DNA from: Stomoxys calcitrans
Taxonomy: Eukaryota > Arthropoda > Insecta > Diptera > Muscidae
Length of the DNA stretch: 64,000 nucleotides
NCBI RefSeq assembly: GCF_963082655.1
Contig: NC_081555.1
Coordinates: 185,711,424-185,775,423, forward strand
Direction of reading: 5' to 3'
Made by a program: the position numbers and the translations under genes. Shown here in pieces: positions 34,370-46,526 of this stretch. Within the stretch, counting starts at the first letter, position 1, and every line of letters starts with the position of its first letter. The notes beneath the pieces were generated by a model. The model had not been told where the DNA came from. It saw only the letters and a list, made by a program, of their open reading frames with translations, and did not search any database.

Positions 34370-35390
34370 CAAGTAAGAGCGTGCTAAGTGCGGCCGGGCC
34401 GAATCTTATATACCCTCCACCACTGATCGCATTTGTCGAGTTCTATGCGTGGTATCTCTTTTGGGACAAACATAGAATATTGAATAAGAACTATTATGCT
34501 ATTGAAGCTATTTATATCAAGTCATAGTCCGATTCGGACCATAAATGAATGCAGAACATTGTAGAAGTCATTGTGTAATATTTAAGTTCATTCGGATAAG
34601 AATTGCTCCTTGTAGGGGCTCAAGAAGCAAAATCGTGAGATTGGTTTATATGGGAGCTGTATCAAGCTATTGATCGATTCAGACCATATTAGACACGTAT
34701 GTTAAAGGTCATGAGAAAAGCCGTTGTACAAAATTTCAGCCAAATCGGATGCGGATGAATTGAATCCTCTAGAGGTTCAAGAAGTCAAGATCCCAGATCG
34801 GTTTTTATAGCAGCTATATCAGGTTCTATACCTATTAACGCCATAGTTAGCACAGTTATTGGAAGTCAAAACACCTCGTGTAAAATTTCAGCCAAATCGG
34901 TAGAGAATTGCGCGCTCTATTGGCTCAAGAAGTCAAGATCCAAGATCGGTTTATATGATAGCTATACCAAATTATGGACCTTTTTGAATCATACTTAGCA
35001 CTGTTGTTGGAAGTGATACCAAAACACTACGTGCAAAATTTCAATAAAATCGGATAAGAATTTCGCCCTCTAGTGGCTCAAAAATTCAAGGCCCAAGATC
35101 GGTTTAATGGCAGCTATATCAAAACATGGACTGATTTGGCCCATTCACAATACCAACCGACCTACATTAATAAAAAGTATGTGTGCAAAATTTTAAGCGG
35201 GTAGCTTTACTCCTTCGAATATTAGCGTGCTTTCGACAGACAGACGGACGGACATGGCTAGATGGACTTAAAATGACATGACGATCGAGAATATATATAC
35301 TTTATGGGGTCTTATGCGCAAATTTCGAGGTGTTACAAACAGAATGACGAAATTAGTATAGGATGGGGGCTATGGTGGAGGGTATAAAAA
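34370..35390 (-). mobile_element. HINE/DINE-1-like element, near full length
   Basis: The element runs, in plus-strand order, from the 3' end (CAAGTAAGAGCGTGCTAAG, hairpin GCGGCCGGGCCG, sub-terminal repeat TATACCCTCCACCA) through about five ~153-bp monomers to the 5' block (GACAGACGGACGGACATGGC, TATATATACTTTATGGGGTC, GAGGTGTTACAAACAGAATG, TATGGTGGAGGGTATAAAAA). Paired sub-terminal inverted repeats, a terminal hairpin on one side only, central tandem repeats and insertion next to A/T are the layout described for Helentron-associated elements (DINE-1/HINE), which depend on a Helentron Rep/helicase in trans. No coding capacity. Confidence 0.75.
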
Positions 35391-36440
35391 CAACATGGAG
35401 AAAAAGAGGTAACAAATAGTCAAGTCCAGTGGAGGTGCCAAGGAAAAATTTATGATGTTTTTTTATTTCTACCAAATGAAGACATCCAACTATTACAACA
35501 AAATACACTTGCCCAACTGCTACTCTAAATAATCGTCGATTGTTAGAAGTCTAAGTTATGTTTTACATTTTTTTTGTGCTTGCTTCCACAACGTGATGAA
35601 CTTCAAATTAGCAAGTCAGCAAAATCAATGGTATAAGCTTCAGTAAAAATTTGCTACAAAATTTTTTTAGTATGGTCACAGATTAAAATTAAGGAAGTAA
35701 TTTTTCCTTGCGGTAGTATTTTTGAACGTGAAAATTTTTTTTCAACCAGAATAATGTAAAATGTGGAGCATGTTACGAAGATAGCGATTTCATAGCTGAC
35801 CAAAGCTTCATCATAAGTCTGCTAAGACCAATGGAGAATACATGGTTCCGCCTACTCACTATCATATAAGAGTACCTCTTTTCGAGCGCAATAAGAAAGT
35901 AAGCTGCCAATATCTCTACTCAAAAAAACATGCAGCATCAGCATGCACACAGTAGGAAAAACCAGCAATCTTTGTTGGCCAAAGAGCAACTTTTCAATGC
36001 GTGCGTATACCCATTTATTGGCGTGCCGTCCATTCATTCACAAAAAGAAAAAAAAACTATTGGAAATAGAAGCAAAATCGAGGCCTTTTGGTTTCAGCTG
36101 CATTGAAAAAAGTAAGGTTGGAAAATTTATTATCTTTAAATTACGTTTGCTTATATTTCGCTCGAATCTTTAAATTAAGGACAATAATTTTTTTGTTGCG
36201 TACAAAGGAAAACAATTACAAAATTATCATATTAACTATATTTGTTCATATTGGATTTTAGAATCGTATGATGATCAAACTCAAAGCGAAAGCCCTATCT
36301 TGCCACATCACCGTTTGTAATTCGGACAGACACAATTCGGTGTACGCACATTTTTTAGTAGCAATTGAAAATAGCAAGAAATTGCCAGAACGTCTTGCAA
36401 AGGCTTTCCTTACTGGGAGTGTCTATGGAGTGTCGTTAAA
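35391..36440. other. No recognised gene
   Basis: AT-rich DNA without matches to the repeat families here. Short frames at 35852-36173 on both strands are unassigned. Confidence 0.4.
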
Positions 36441-36442
36441 TA

Positions 36443-36678
36443 TTGGGTTGCCCAAAAAGTAAATGCGGATTTTTCATATAGTCGGCGTTGACAAATTTTT
36501 CACAGCTTGTGACTCTGTAATTGCATTCTTTCTTCTGTCAGTTATCAGCTGTGACTTTTAGCTTGATTTAGAAAAAAGTGTAAAAAAAAGTATATTTGAT
36601 TAAAGTTCATTCTAAGTTTTATTAAAAATGCATTTACTTTCTTTTAAAAAATCCGCAATTACTTTTTGGGCAACCCAA
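36443..36678 (+). mobile_element. 236-bp MITE derived from the mariner family
   Basis: Both mariner terminal repeats are present (TTGGGTTGCCCAAAAAGTAA and its complement), flanked by TA (36441-36442, 36679-36680). About 130 bp of each former end remain: GACTCTGTAATTGCATTCTT and CAGTTATCAGCTG from the transposase 5' side, and TAAAGTTCATTCTAAGTTTT from the 3' side. The whole transposase gene is gone. Orientation is opposite to that of the two longer copies. Confidence 0.9.
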
Positions 36679-36680
36679 TA

Positions 36681-37181
36681 TATAAAATTTCTATGTAAAA
36701 AATTCATAAAAATGGATTATTAAGATGTGATTTAGTTCTTTAGACATGCAGAAATGCTTTGAATGATTTCAAAATTATAAAGAAATCAAATCGCAGAGGC
36801 AAGTCTGATCGTTATTAGACCGGAAGATAAGTTAAAGCTGAAATCGCGAAATTTTTACGATTGCGGTAATATTAATAGGTCTTTATAAGAAAAGACTGTA
36901 AGACTATCTATTCAATAAAGAACGAATTAGTGAAATATATTTGCGTGACTGAAGACCATAAAAAATTGTCAATGCTGGTGATGTCACAATGATAAATGAG
37001 CGATGTTTTCGCTAAACAGAAGCAGGTACGATTTTGTCCTCGTCCCATAGTTAATTTCATTTATTTATTTTTTTGTAATACCAATACAACAAGATTATTA
37101 TCTTATACACTACGGTACTGGAATAATGGTGTTATGTTTACAATATAATGTATCGAGATCCAAAGATTATAAAGGATTATA
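36681..37181. other. No recognised feature
   Basis: AT-rich DNA; nothing assigned. Confidence 0.4.
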
Positions 37182-37183
37182 AA

Positions 37184-38702
37184 CAAGTAAAAGGGTGCCA
37201 AGTTCGGCCGGGCCGAATCTTATATACCCTCCACCATGGATCGCATTTGTCGAGTTCTTTTCCCGGCATCTCTTCTTAGGCAAAAAAAAGGATATAAGAA
37301 AATATTTGCTCTGCTATTAGAGCGATATCAAGATATGGTCCGGTTTAGACCACAATTAAATTATATGTTGGAGACCTGTGTAAAATGTTAGCCAATTCGA
37401 ATAAGAATTGCGCCCTTTAGGGGCTCAAGAAGTAAAATAGAGATCGATTTATATGGGAGCTGTATCGGGCTTTACACCGATTCAGACCATAATAAACACG
37501 TATTTTGATGGTCATGAGAGGATCCGTCGTACAAAATTTCAGGTAAATCGGATAATATTTGCGACCTTTAGAGGCTCAAGAAGTCAAGATCCCAGATCGG
37601 TATATGTGGCAGCTGCATCAGGTTATGAACCAATTTGAACCTTATTTGACACAGTTGTTGAAAGTAAGAATAAAATACGTCATGCAAAATTTCAGCCAAA
37701 TCGGATAGGAATTGCTCCCTCTAGAAGCTCAAGAAGTCAAGTCCCAAATCGGTTTATATGACAGCTATATCAGGTTATGGACCAATTTGAACCATACTTG
37801 GCACAGTTATCGGATATCGTATCAAAACACGCCGTGCAAAATTTCATTAAAATCAGATAAGAATTGCGCACTCTACAGGCTCAAGAAGTCAAGACCCCAG
37901 ATCGGTTTATATGGCAGCTATATCAGGTTATGAACCGATTTGAACCATACTTGGCACAGTTATCGGATATCATATCAAAACACGTCGTGCAAAATTTCAT
38001 TAAAATCAGGTAAGAATTGCGCACTCTAGAGGCTCAGGAAGTCAATACCCAAGATCGGTTTATATGGCAGCTATATCGGATTATAGACTGATTTAAACCA
38101 TACTTTGCACAGTTGTTGGATATCATAACAAAACACGTCGTGCAAAATTTCATTCCAATCAGATAAGAATTGCGCACTCTAGAGGCTCAGGAAGTCAATA
38201 CCCAAGATCGGTTTATATGGCAGCTATATCGGATTATAGACTGATTTAAACCATACTTTGCACAGTTGTTGGATATCATAACAAAACACGTCGTGCAAAA
38301 TTTCATTCCAATCGGATAAGTATTGCACTCTCTAGAGGCTCAAGAAGTCAAGACCCAAGATCGGTTTATATGGCAGCTATATCAAAACATGAACCGATTT
38401 GAACCATACATAGCACAGTTATTGAAAGCGATACCAAAACACCACGTGCGAAATTTTAGTCAAATCGGACGAGAATTACGCCCTCTAGAGGCTCAAGAAT
38501 TCAAGACCCAAGATCAGTTTATATGGCAGCTATATCGAAACATTGACCGACAGACGGGCGGACGGACATGGCTAGATCGAAATAAAATGTCACGACGATC
38601 AAGAATATATATACTTTATGGGATCTCAAACGAATATTTCGAGTAGTTATAAACAGAATGACGAAATTAGTATACCCCCCATCCTATGGAGGAGGGTATA
38701 CA
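37184..38702 (-). mobile_element. HINE/DINE-1-like element with eight monomers
   Basis: Complete copy from CAAGTAAAAGGGTGCC and hairpin GTTCGGCCGGGCCGAA to GGAGGAGGGTATA. The monomer start (GTTTATATGGCAGCTATA or variant) recurs at about 37449, 37599, 37752, 37904, 38058, 38211, 38363 and 38517, a period of 150-154 bp. The units at 38058 and 38211 are almost identical, pointing to recent unequal exchange. This is the most expanded copy and shows that copy length varies by monomer number. Confidence 0.8.
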
Positions 38703-38800
38703 AATTAAAAATTTAAAAGATGGGACATAAATAATGACGAAATTACTCCCATCCTATGGTGGAGGGAACAAAAATTAAAAATTTAAAAGATGGGACATTA
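38703..38800. repeat. 70-bp tandem duplication of HINE end plus flank
   Basis: ATTAAAAATTTAAAAGATGG at 38704 recurs at 38774, with the HINE 5' end (TCCTATGGTGGAGGG) between them, so the last bases of the element and ~28 bp of flank were duplicated after insertion. Confidence 0.7.
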
Positions 38801-39082
38801 AATAATTTGTAAGAGCTTTAAAATTGATATGTTAAATTATGTAATGTTTATTGCAGTTGAGAGGAGAGTAAAAATATTTTGCTCTTAAAACTACATGCAC
38901 TGCTAGAGGTTTGAACGACATTTGGGAGTTGAGAGACGGATTGTACGAAAAAAATTGATTTTTTGATGTAGTAAAAAGATGAAGATGTGACGGCTGTAGA
39001 TTTCTCCCTCTCGAACTATGGTGAATCCCAGTTTGTGATATAAGTATGATGGCTATCGCGTATGTATTATTTTATGAAGAAA

Positions 39083-39530
39083 TATCAGTGATTTGTACGC
39101 CAAATATTTCTCAAGTGGCATCTTGAGTATTTGAAGCGCGAACGATGACACCAGACCAAATACATAGCGTACTGCGTTGTTAAAGGTGGTTTGGAGATTC
39201 TTTTTGGTATCAGCATCACAACCCGCGAATATTTCGACACTAGAAATATTTGATTATTTATGGGAGCAAATGCTTGTGTTAGCCAAAGATTCCAACTCAT
39301 TGAGTATGCTTTACCACAAGCGGCAGAGATTGGGTCCGACCAGTTCAAGCGTTCATTGATTGCTATGCCCAGATTCTTGGCCTTATCACCAATCTCGATG
39401 GATGAAGTTCCTAGTTCTAGGGTGGTCTTGGAATTTACGGTGACATTCCTATTTCGAATAATAACAGCCATAGATTTGATAAAAGTTTTTCCTAACATCC
39501 AACTATATTTTAAGATCATTGAAATATTTT
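39083..39530 (-). pseudogene. LINE reverse transcriptase fragment (Jockey-like)
   Basis: A 144-codon frame contains KAKNLGIAINERLNWSDPIS and ACGKAYSMSWNLWLTQ, the block found downstream of the catalytic YxDD in Jockey-type LINE reverse transcriptases. The final ~35 residues read as a frameshifted version of the next conserved block. No catalytic core or 5' part is left, so this is a dead fragment. Confidence 0.7.
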
Positions 39531-40500
39531 TGTGTTAAATAATAAAATGCTAACCCCAATTTAGTATTGAAAATCTTTGATATCAAGTAATTTTTTTTCT
39601 GTGTAACCGTTTACACATATTGTATACTAACTGAATACATTTCCATCATAATATATCACCCATGTGGCAAAGCATTCAATTCTGCATTAGATAGTAGACC
39701 AAAGGAAGTGAAAAGAACTGCTTGACAACAAGAAGAAACTCTCTTGGTATCCTTCTGCATAGTATGGTTTCACATAACTCCATTTAACCCCATGGACTTA
39801 AATTTGTGCCTAAACTATAGCTTCCCTCGCATATCGGCGAAAACTTTGCCGCAGTATCCTTTAGGACAAATGCACTGTTATCCTGTTGGAAGATGTGGGA
39901 ACAATTTATAGCACAACTCTTAACGAATTGCTATCAGCAGCTGCCAATAGCCAAGAATTTGAGATGAGAGTCGAAAGTTAGTTTTTACTCCACCTCTATG
40001 CCATGCAATGGAGAACATTGACACCATCGTAGCTGGGCACATGCTCGCTTAAAACCTCATGTTCTCCTACTATTTAAAATTGCTTGTATATAAATAAATA
40101 CACTTTGCATTCGTATAAAGCCAAAAAGTCGGCAAAATGTTCAAACATCTGTATCAAAGACACTAAACACAAGAATACTCGGATTCATCGATACCCAGCT
40201 AACAAAAGTAGATGTAAATGACGACAACATAATTTTAAGCAAACTCAAAGATTTTCCCCCCATACACTGAATAAAAGGGTATCGTATTACGTAGTAAAAC
40301 ATTAATCCAAAATAATATATAGATTTTATTACGCTTTACGAAATTTTTCTCTTCTGGGGCACATCCCATAGCTCAAGCGATCACCCCAATAATCAGAGAG
40401 GCCTGGAGGGCCTGCTAAACACAATAAATAAACTGATGGCAAGTGTTCTTCTGCAGCGTATTTCGCTTGCACTTGACAGCAATTTGAGGAAGGAAAAATC
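39531..40500. other. No recognised gene
   Basis: AT-rich DNA. Around 40370-40500 the sequence may belong to the LINE remnant that follows, but I could not align it confidently. Confidence 0.35.
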
Positions 40501-41240
40501 ATGACACTAATTAGGGAGCTGTATAGGAATGCTGAAGCATTCCTTGGTTTCAATGGAAAAGAGAGCCGACCTTTCGGGATCGACACATGGATCCGCTGTA
40601 TGAAAGGAGAGTTGGGATCAATCCATATATCGTGGAATCAAGCCAACAATAGAGCTCGATGGAGAGAGCTTGTTGATGACCTATGTTCATACTGAACAGT
40701 TTACTATTGGTCATATTTTATTGTAATATATTTAATATAGTTCGATTGTAAATGAAGGATATATATACATATACTCCCGGAAGGTCAAATTGTTTGCAAA
40801 TAGATGTACTCCTTTACAATACCAACCAGGACGGTATAGCCACGAAAAGTCTCGGTGTGTAAGAAGGAGATTAGTGCCTTCTCTGAGAATGGCACTATCC
40901 GCATTGTGTGGGTGTCGGGCCATAGTGGGGACAGGGGGAATGAAAATGCAGACGATTTGGCAGTCAAGCTTTCGGTATCATAACAGGACACATAGTACTG
41001 CGAACACAATTATGCAAAATCGGTGCGGCATATGATAGCTTGTATAGGGCATGCAGGGAAGATGTTGAGACTTTGGAGCATTTCCTTTGCTAATGACCGG
41101 CTATGACTGCTAACAGACACCGGCATTTAGTTGGGGCACAATACCAGGCATAAACGAACTTTGGGGCGTGGTATGGAAAAGAAATATGGATTTTGTAATC
41201 AGCATGGAATTCCTTACTTAAATTTTCTTTTACGAGGTTA
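40501..41240 (+). pseudogene. LINE 3'-region fragments (RNase H and C-terminus)
   Basis: A piece at 40561-40695 ends in RARWRELVDDLCSY, a C-terminal pattern common in insect LINEs. At 40830-40970 the plus strand encodes IRIVWVSGHSGDRGNENADD, the conserved C-terminal block of a LINE RNase H domain (R1/I-like group). Then EDVETLEHFLC, part of the cysteine-rich end, follows at about 41055-41085. Frameshifts separate the pieces, which may come from more than one element. Confidence 0.6.
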
Positions 41241-41679
41241 CTTGTCTAAAATAAAAATGGGGTGGATTAATATCTGAACCATTTTTTCAATTTTTTTTTA
41301 AAAATGAATTTCTCTTATTTGTTGTTGTATACAAGTGTATGTGGAGTTTTTTATTTGTGTTTTTCCATTAAAATTAAAAAATGCTGCCAAATTGTGTGGG
41401 TTTGTATGAGTGATTGTCCGTTTTTGTCGAATTGTAAAATGTAAGTTTTTTTTGTGTTTTTGTTGTTCGACAAACGTGTGTGTAAAGCGGTGTATCGATC
41501 GGTGTGACTTTATAATCAATATAAGACGAAAAAGGAAAATAACTAAATATTTGTGGCCACCTGTTTTTTTTCAAGATTTTTTTCAATTAGTTTTTGAAAT
41601 TTCGGATACATCGAGTACAACAAATTGCTGAAGGCGTCATTTATGGTAAATTCTACTTACCTTGTTTTCATTATTTTAT
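41241..41679. other. AT-rich, T-rich DNA, no gene
   Basis: Low-complexity T-rich sequence; small lysine/threonine-rich frames are compositional. Confidence 0.4.
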
Positions 41680-42715
41680 GATTACTGTCTCTGGAAGAAA
41701 AAGGTGTAAAAGTGGTCGCGTATGCTGATAATAGCCACGTCTATTGCGGTTTAGGGAAAGTTTCCCAACAATGTAAGAGATATACTTCAGGAAGTTCTGA
41801 GTGCAACAGCGAAGTGGCATACCAAAAGTGGTCTAGGTGTAAATCCGTGCAAAACAGATGTAGTTTCTTTCAGCAGGAGATACAAGTTACCTACAGTGGC
41901 ACCTGGATAGGAAATTTAACTTCAAATCCAATATTTTTGAAAGGGTTAGAAAGGCAACTCTTGCCCTATAAACCTATTAGAAAGCCATTGGCAAAAGTTG
42001 GCGGCTTAGACCGCGCGTCATGCACTGGGTACATACTGCAGTTGTATGACCTATTATGCTACATGGTGTTGTAGTGGACGGCGCTTCAAAAGTCCACCCA
42101 GTCAACCGGATCCTGATGCATTGAATTTAATGCTACATCTAATGCCCTTCGACATTCTGGCTACGCAAACTGCTGCGACCACTGCCGTGAGGGTATGAAG
42201 TTTTTTCTTTGGTCATGTGGCGGCTGCGGACACTGTGTTATCCTTCATACAATATCCGATGTTCCAGGCAGTGTGGATTACACCCTGTCTGAGCCGCTTT
42301 TTGAGAAAAAGTACTGAACCACTATCACTGAATGAACCGATTGGAACTACGACAGACCATGTCTAATCGGAAAACATGCTGACAGACTGAAAGTTGCCAG
42401 TGACGACTTTTGCAGACGCTGTGGAGACATCGAAGAAGAAAAGACTATAGAACACCTTCTGTGTATGTGTCCCGCACTGGCAGCCAGAAAGAGTTCCATT
42501 TTAGGTTCACACTTCTTTGAGAACCTGTCTGATTTAGCAGATGTGAACGTTCGCAAGTAGCAGGCCTTTTTAAGCGACCTGGATGGTTCAACGGTAGGAA
42601 CAAGAAGGCATCTTCCTTCTTCTGTTCCTGTGGTACCACAATGGTCGAAAACGTCTAAATGAGTCTGATGGCAGACTGCCACTTAAACTTAACCTAAACC
42701 TAATGATTATCATAT
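41680..42715 (+). pseudogene. LINE reverse transcriptase fragment, R1/LOA-like
   Basis: The plus strand encodes GVKVVAYADNSH (the catalytic YADD has become YADN), then in another frame AKWHTKSGLGVNPCKTDVV, and later, at 42360-42500, RLKVASDDFCRRCGDIEEEK followed by TIEHLLCMCPALAARKSS, the cysteine/histidine motif at the end of such LINEs. Several frameshifts and a missing middle part make it non-functional. Its last part is also found at 56091-56415. Confidence 0.7.
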
Positions 42716-43681
42716 GACACGCAACGAAACGCAAAATGAAATTGAAAACATGCTGAAATTGAGTTCAGATATCCCAACTTCTTTAAATTTTAACTATGTT
42801 TTAATTCGTTTGCATATACCAAAAATAAGGAATTGTGTATACCAAACTGGACAAAAATTCTTAAGCGTCAAATAATGGTCAATTGTTCTACCACCACAGT
42901 TGACCCCTTTAGTCGGCATCTTAATTGTTCAATTGTCTCATTGTTTCAGAAGTTGTCTGAAAACTAATTTTCTCGGGATTAAAGACATATTTGGCAATAG
43001 TAGCTGATTTGAGTATCGGCTTCGAACCAATTTTTAAATGGCTTATTTTGCTGGGTGCATGCAAGTGTGTGTATGTTGAGCGTGCAATCAACAACTCTCC
43101 GTACACAAGTCGACGGAACGCTGTGTTGCGATAAGTGGAAAAACTTCGAAGCGAGCGCGATGACGACGACGGCAATCTCATAAAGTTTTAATTTATTACA
43201 CTCACACAGGCGCAGCCATATCAACTAGACACACGCACACCAACATCTATCTGTATGTTCTGTGAAGTTTTCTTTTCAGCCATTTCACCAATAATAAAAT
43301 GCCGGGGTTCCTTTCTGCCACCCGGAGGAGAATTTGTGTACTGCACTTTATTCGAAGGCAGTGCTGCCAGGGTTTTTTCGTGAGAAATCGTCAAAACTGG
43401 GAAGAAATTAAGAAATTTGTCTAAAAAGGTCTTGAAATCGTCATACCCCTAGATTCATCTACTAATTCATTTACATTTCACAGATTTCGATAGATCGAAT
43501 AAGACTGGATGGTTTATAAAAATATTAAACAGCATTGCTCCTATATTATGGATCATAACGCCAAAACTAACACATAATAATAATAACAAATGTCTTTCTT
43601 AATAAAACATTCGTTTAAACTTTTGCATGGAGACTCTCTATCAAAATGCATTTATTCAGTAAATAGAGTAAATAACTAAAA
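42716..43681. other. Apparently single-copy DNA, no recognised gene
   Basis: Open frames on the minus strand at 42921-43224 overlap each other and lack recognised motifs. A CACGCACAC-type stretch lies near 43230. Confidence 0.4.
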
Positions 43682-44682
43682 CAAGTAAAAACGTGCTAAG
43701 TTCGGCCGGGCCGAATCTTATATACCCTCCACCATGGATCGCATTTGTCGAGTTCTTTTCCTGGCATATCTTCTTAGACAAAAAAAGGATAAAAGGAAAG
43801 ATTTGCTCTGCTATTAGAGCGATATCAAGACATGGTTCGGTTCGGACCACAACTAAATTATATGTTGGAGACCTGTGTAAAATGTCAGCCAATTCGAATA
43901 AGAATTGCTCCCTTCGGGGGCTCAAGAAGTAAAATAAAGAGATCGATTTATATGGGAGCTGTATCAGGCCATAGACCGATTCAAACCATAATAAACACTT
44001 ATGTTGATGGTTATGAGAGGATCCGTCGTACAAAATTTCAGGCAAATCGAATAATAATTGCGACCTCTAGAGGCTCAAGAAGTCAAGATCCCAGATCGGT
44101 TTATATGGCAGCTACATCAGGTTATGAACCAATTTGAACCTAATTTAACACAGTTGTTGAAAGTAAGAATAAAATACGTCATGCAAAATTTCAGCCAAAT
44201 CGGATAGGAATTGCGCCCTCTAGAAGCTCAAAAAGTCAAGTCCCCAGATTGGTTTATATGACAGCCATATCAGGTTATGGACCGATTTGAACCATGCTTG
44301 GTACAGATGTTAGATATACAAAGTACTTCGTGCAAAATTTCATTCAAATCGGATGAGAGTTGCGCCCTCTAGAGGCTCAAGAAGTCAAGATTTAAGATCG
44401 GTTTATATGGTAGCTATATCAGGTTATTGACCAATTTGAACCTGATTTAATACAGTTGTTGGAAGTCAAAGCGAAACACTCCGTGCAAAATGTCATTAAA
44501 ATCGGATAAGAATTGCGCCCTCTAGTGGCTCAAGAAGTCAAGATTCAAGATGGACCATTTACAGTCCCAACCGACCAACACTAATAAGAAGTATTTGTGC
44601 AAAATTTCAAGCGGCTAGCTTTACTGCTTCGAAAGAATGACGAAATTAATATACCCCCATCCTATGGTGGAGGGTATAAAAA
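43682..44682 (-). mobile_element. HINE/DINE-1-like element, near full length
   Basis: Starts CAAGTAAAAACGTGCTAAG with an intact hairpin GTTCGGCCGGGCCGAA and sub-terminal TATACCCTCCACCATGG. It carries about five monomers and ends CCTATGGTGGAGGGTATAAA. The GACGGACGGACATGG part of the 5' block is deleted here, joining GCTTCGAAAG to AATGACG. Confidence 0.75.
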
Positions 44683-44789
44683 TAAATAACAATGATTGAC
44701 TCTAAGACCTTATAGCTATTAATACATCATAGGAGTTAATAAATTAAACTTCTGATTTCTGCCACCATAATTAAAAAGAGGGCATACAA

Positions 44790-44925
44790 GCCAAATTAAA
44801 AATTCTCCCTTAAGAGGTGTAGCAATGCGCCGTTCGGACCCGGCTTTAAAATGGTGAATCCGGACAGCACTCTTTTATATGAGAGAAGTTTGCCTCTTCA
44901 CCTTTGGAACTGCTTAGGTATAACA
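44790..44925 (+). mobile_element. tRNA-derived SINE fragment, 3' part
   Basis: CTCCCTTAAGAGGTGTAGCA, GCCGTTCGGACCCGGCTTTA and ATGAGAGAAGTTTGCC match the SINE body. The tRNA-like head is missing. Confidence 0.6.
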
Positions 44926-45159
44926 CGCAACTTTTTAGATCATGAAGATTAATAAGCATATCTACATCAAACTAAGGTCATATTTGGATCATATTTACAC
45001 GCAAAAATGGAACGTTTTAGTTAAATTGCAACTGTGTAAAGTTTCGCTCCAAAATATCAAACTGTAGTCATAAATGTGACATTATTGAATGTTGAAACTT
45101 TATTTATTGTAAGCCATTTAGCAACTTCGTCTACGATAAAGAGATAAAACCAAAAATTC

Positions 45160-45560
45160 GCCAATGCACTGCCGTTACAGCAGTAAGTCTGCTGAAAATG
45201 TGATAGCAGCGATTTTTTAATAAGCTAGCAATCATTGTCTGCTGTTTTCCAGTGGTAAAATGTTAAAAAAGGTCAGAAATGTTACAAATATTTAAAAAAA
45301 ATTTATATTTCATCTTATCTTTTAATTTTACAACCATATAAAATAAAATACTTTCTAATTGCTATTAAGCAATTTCTTGCCAAATATTAAAATATATTTT
45401 TTCATGGTCAACTCCGTTTGGCAAAAAAAAAAATATACGTAAATTAATTATATTTTACTCTCTTTCTAACAATTTCTAACAGATTTTTTAGCAATCTGCT
45501 GTACTGACAGTGAGTTTAATTATCCGTAAGCTTTTTTCTATGAGTGCCGACTCAAACTCG
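45160..45560. repeat. CAGCA/TGCTG-rich repeat, second copy
   Basis: TTACAGCAGTAAGTCTGCTG, TAGCAGCG, GTCTGCTGTTTT and CAATCTGCTG occur in an AT-rich setting, followed by TTTTTTCTATGAGTG, which is shared with 22640-23520. Confidence 0.4.
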
Positions 45561-45678
45561 TACATATAAAATGTTTAGATTGTTTTATGATGCGATCATT
45601 ACCTTTTGACTAGCAGTCAGTTATGTGCGAATGGTAAACTCGAAAAGTGACAAATTTTGAAATCTTGCTTTGGTAGAA

Positions 45679-46526
45679 CAAGTAAGAGCGTGCTAAGTTC
45701 GGCCAGGCCGAATCTTATATACCCTCCACCATGGACCGCACTTGTCGAGTTCTATGCGCAGTATCTCTTTTTAGGCAAACAAAGAATATTGAATAAGAAC
45801 TGTTATGCTATTGTGAGCTATATCAAATTATAGTCCGATTCGGATCATAAATGAATGCTGAACATTGTAGAAGTCATTGTGTGATATTTCAGTTCATTCG
45901 GATAAGAATTGCGCCTTGCAGTGGCTCAAGGCGCAAAATCGTGAGATTGGTTTATATGGAAGCTGTATCGAGCTATTCATCGATATGTTAAACTAATAAG
46001 AGAACCCATTGTACAAAATTTCTTCCAAATCGGATGAGAATTGCGCCCTCTAGAGGCTCAAGAAGTTAAGATCCCAGAGCAGTTTATATGGCAGCTATAT
46101 CAGGTTATGTACTGATTTGCGCCATACTTAGCACAGTTATTGGAAGTCATAACAAAACATCTCGTGCTAAATTTCAGCCAAAACGGATAAGAATTGTGCC
46201 CTGTAGCGGCTCAAGAAGTCAAGATCCCAAATCGGTTTATATGGCAGCTATATCAAAACATGGACCGATTTGGCCCATTTACAATCCCAACCGACCTACA
46301 CTAATAAGAAGCATTCGTGCAAAATTTCAAGCGGCTACCTTAACTCCTCCGAAAGTTTGCGTGCTTTCGACAGACAGACGGACGGACGGACATGGCTAGT
46401 TCGACTTAAAATGTCATGACGATAAGAATATATATACTTTATGGGGTCTTAGACGCATATTTCGAGGTGTTACAAACAGAATGACGAAATTATTATACCC
46501 CCATCCTATGGTGGAGGGTATAAAAA
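45679..46526 (-). mobile_element. HINE/DINE-1-like element, near full length
   Basis: From CAAGTAAGAGCGTGCTAAG (hairpin GTTCGGCCAGGCCGAA) to CCTATGGTGGAGGGTATAAA, with about four monomers and a complete 5' block including CAGACAGACGGACGGACGG. It is close in sequence to the copy at 34370. Confidence 0.8.

Noticed and set aside
37184..38702. CRISPR-like array (regular ~153-bp repeats)
   Set aside because: The repeats are long contiguous monomers without unique spacers, inside an interspersed eukaryotic transposon.
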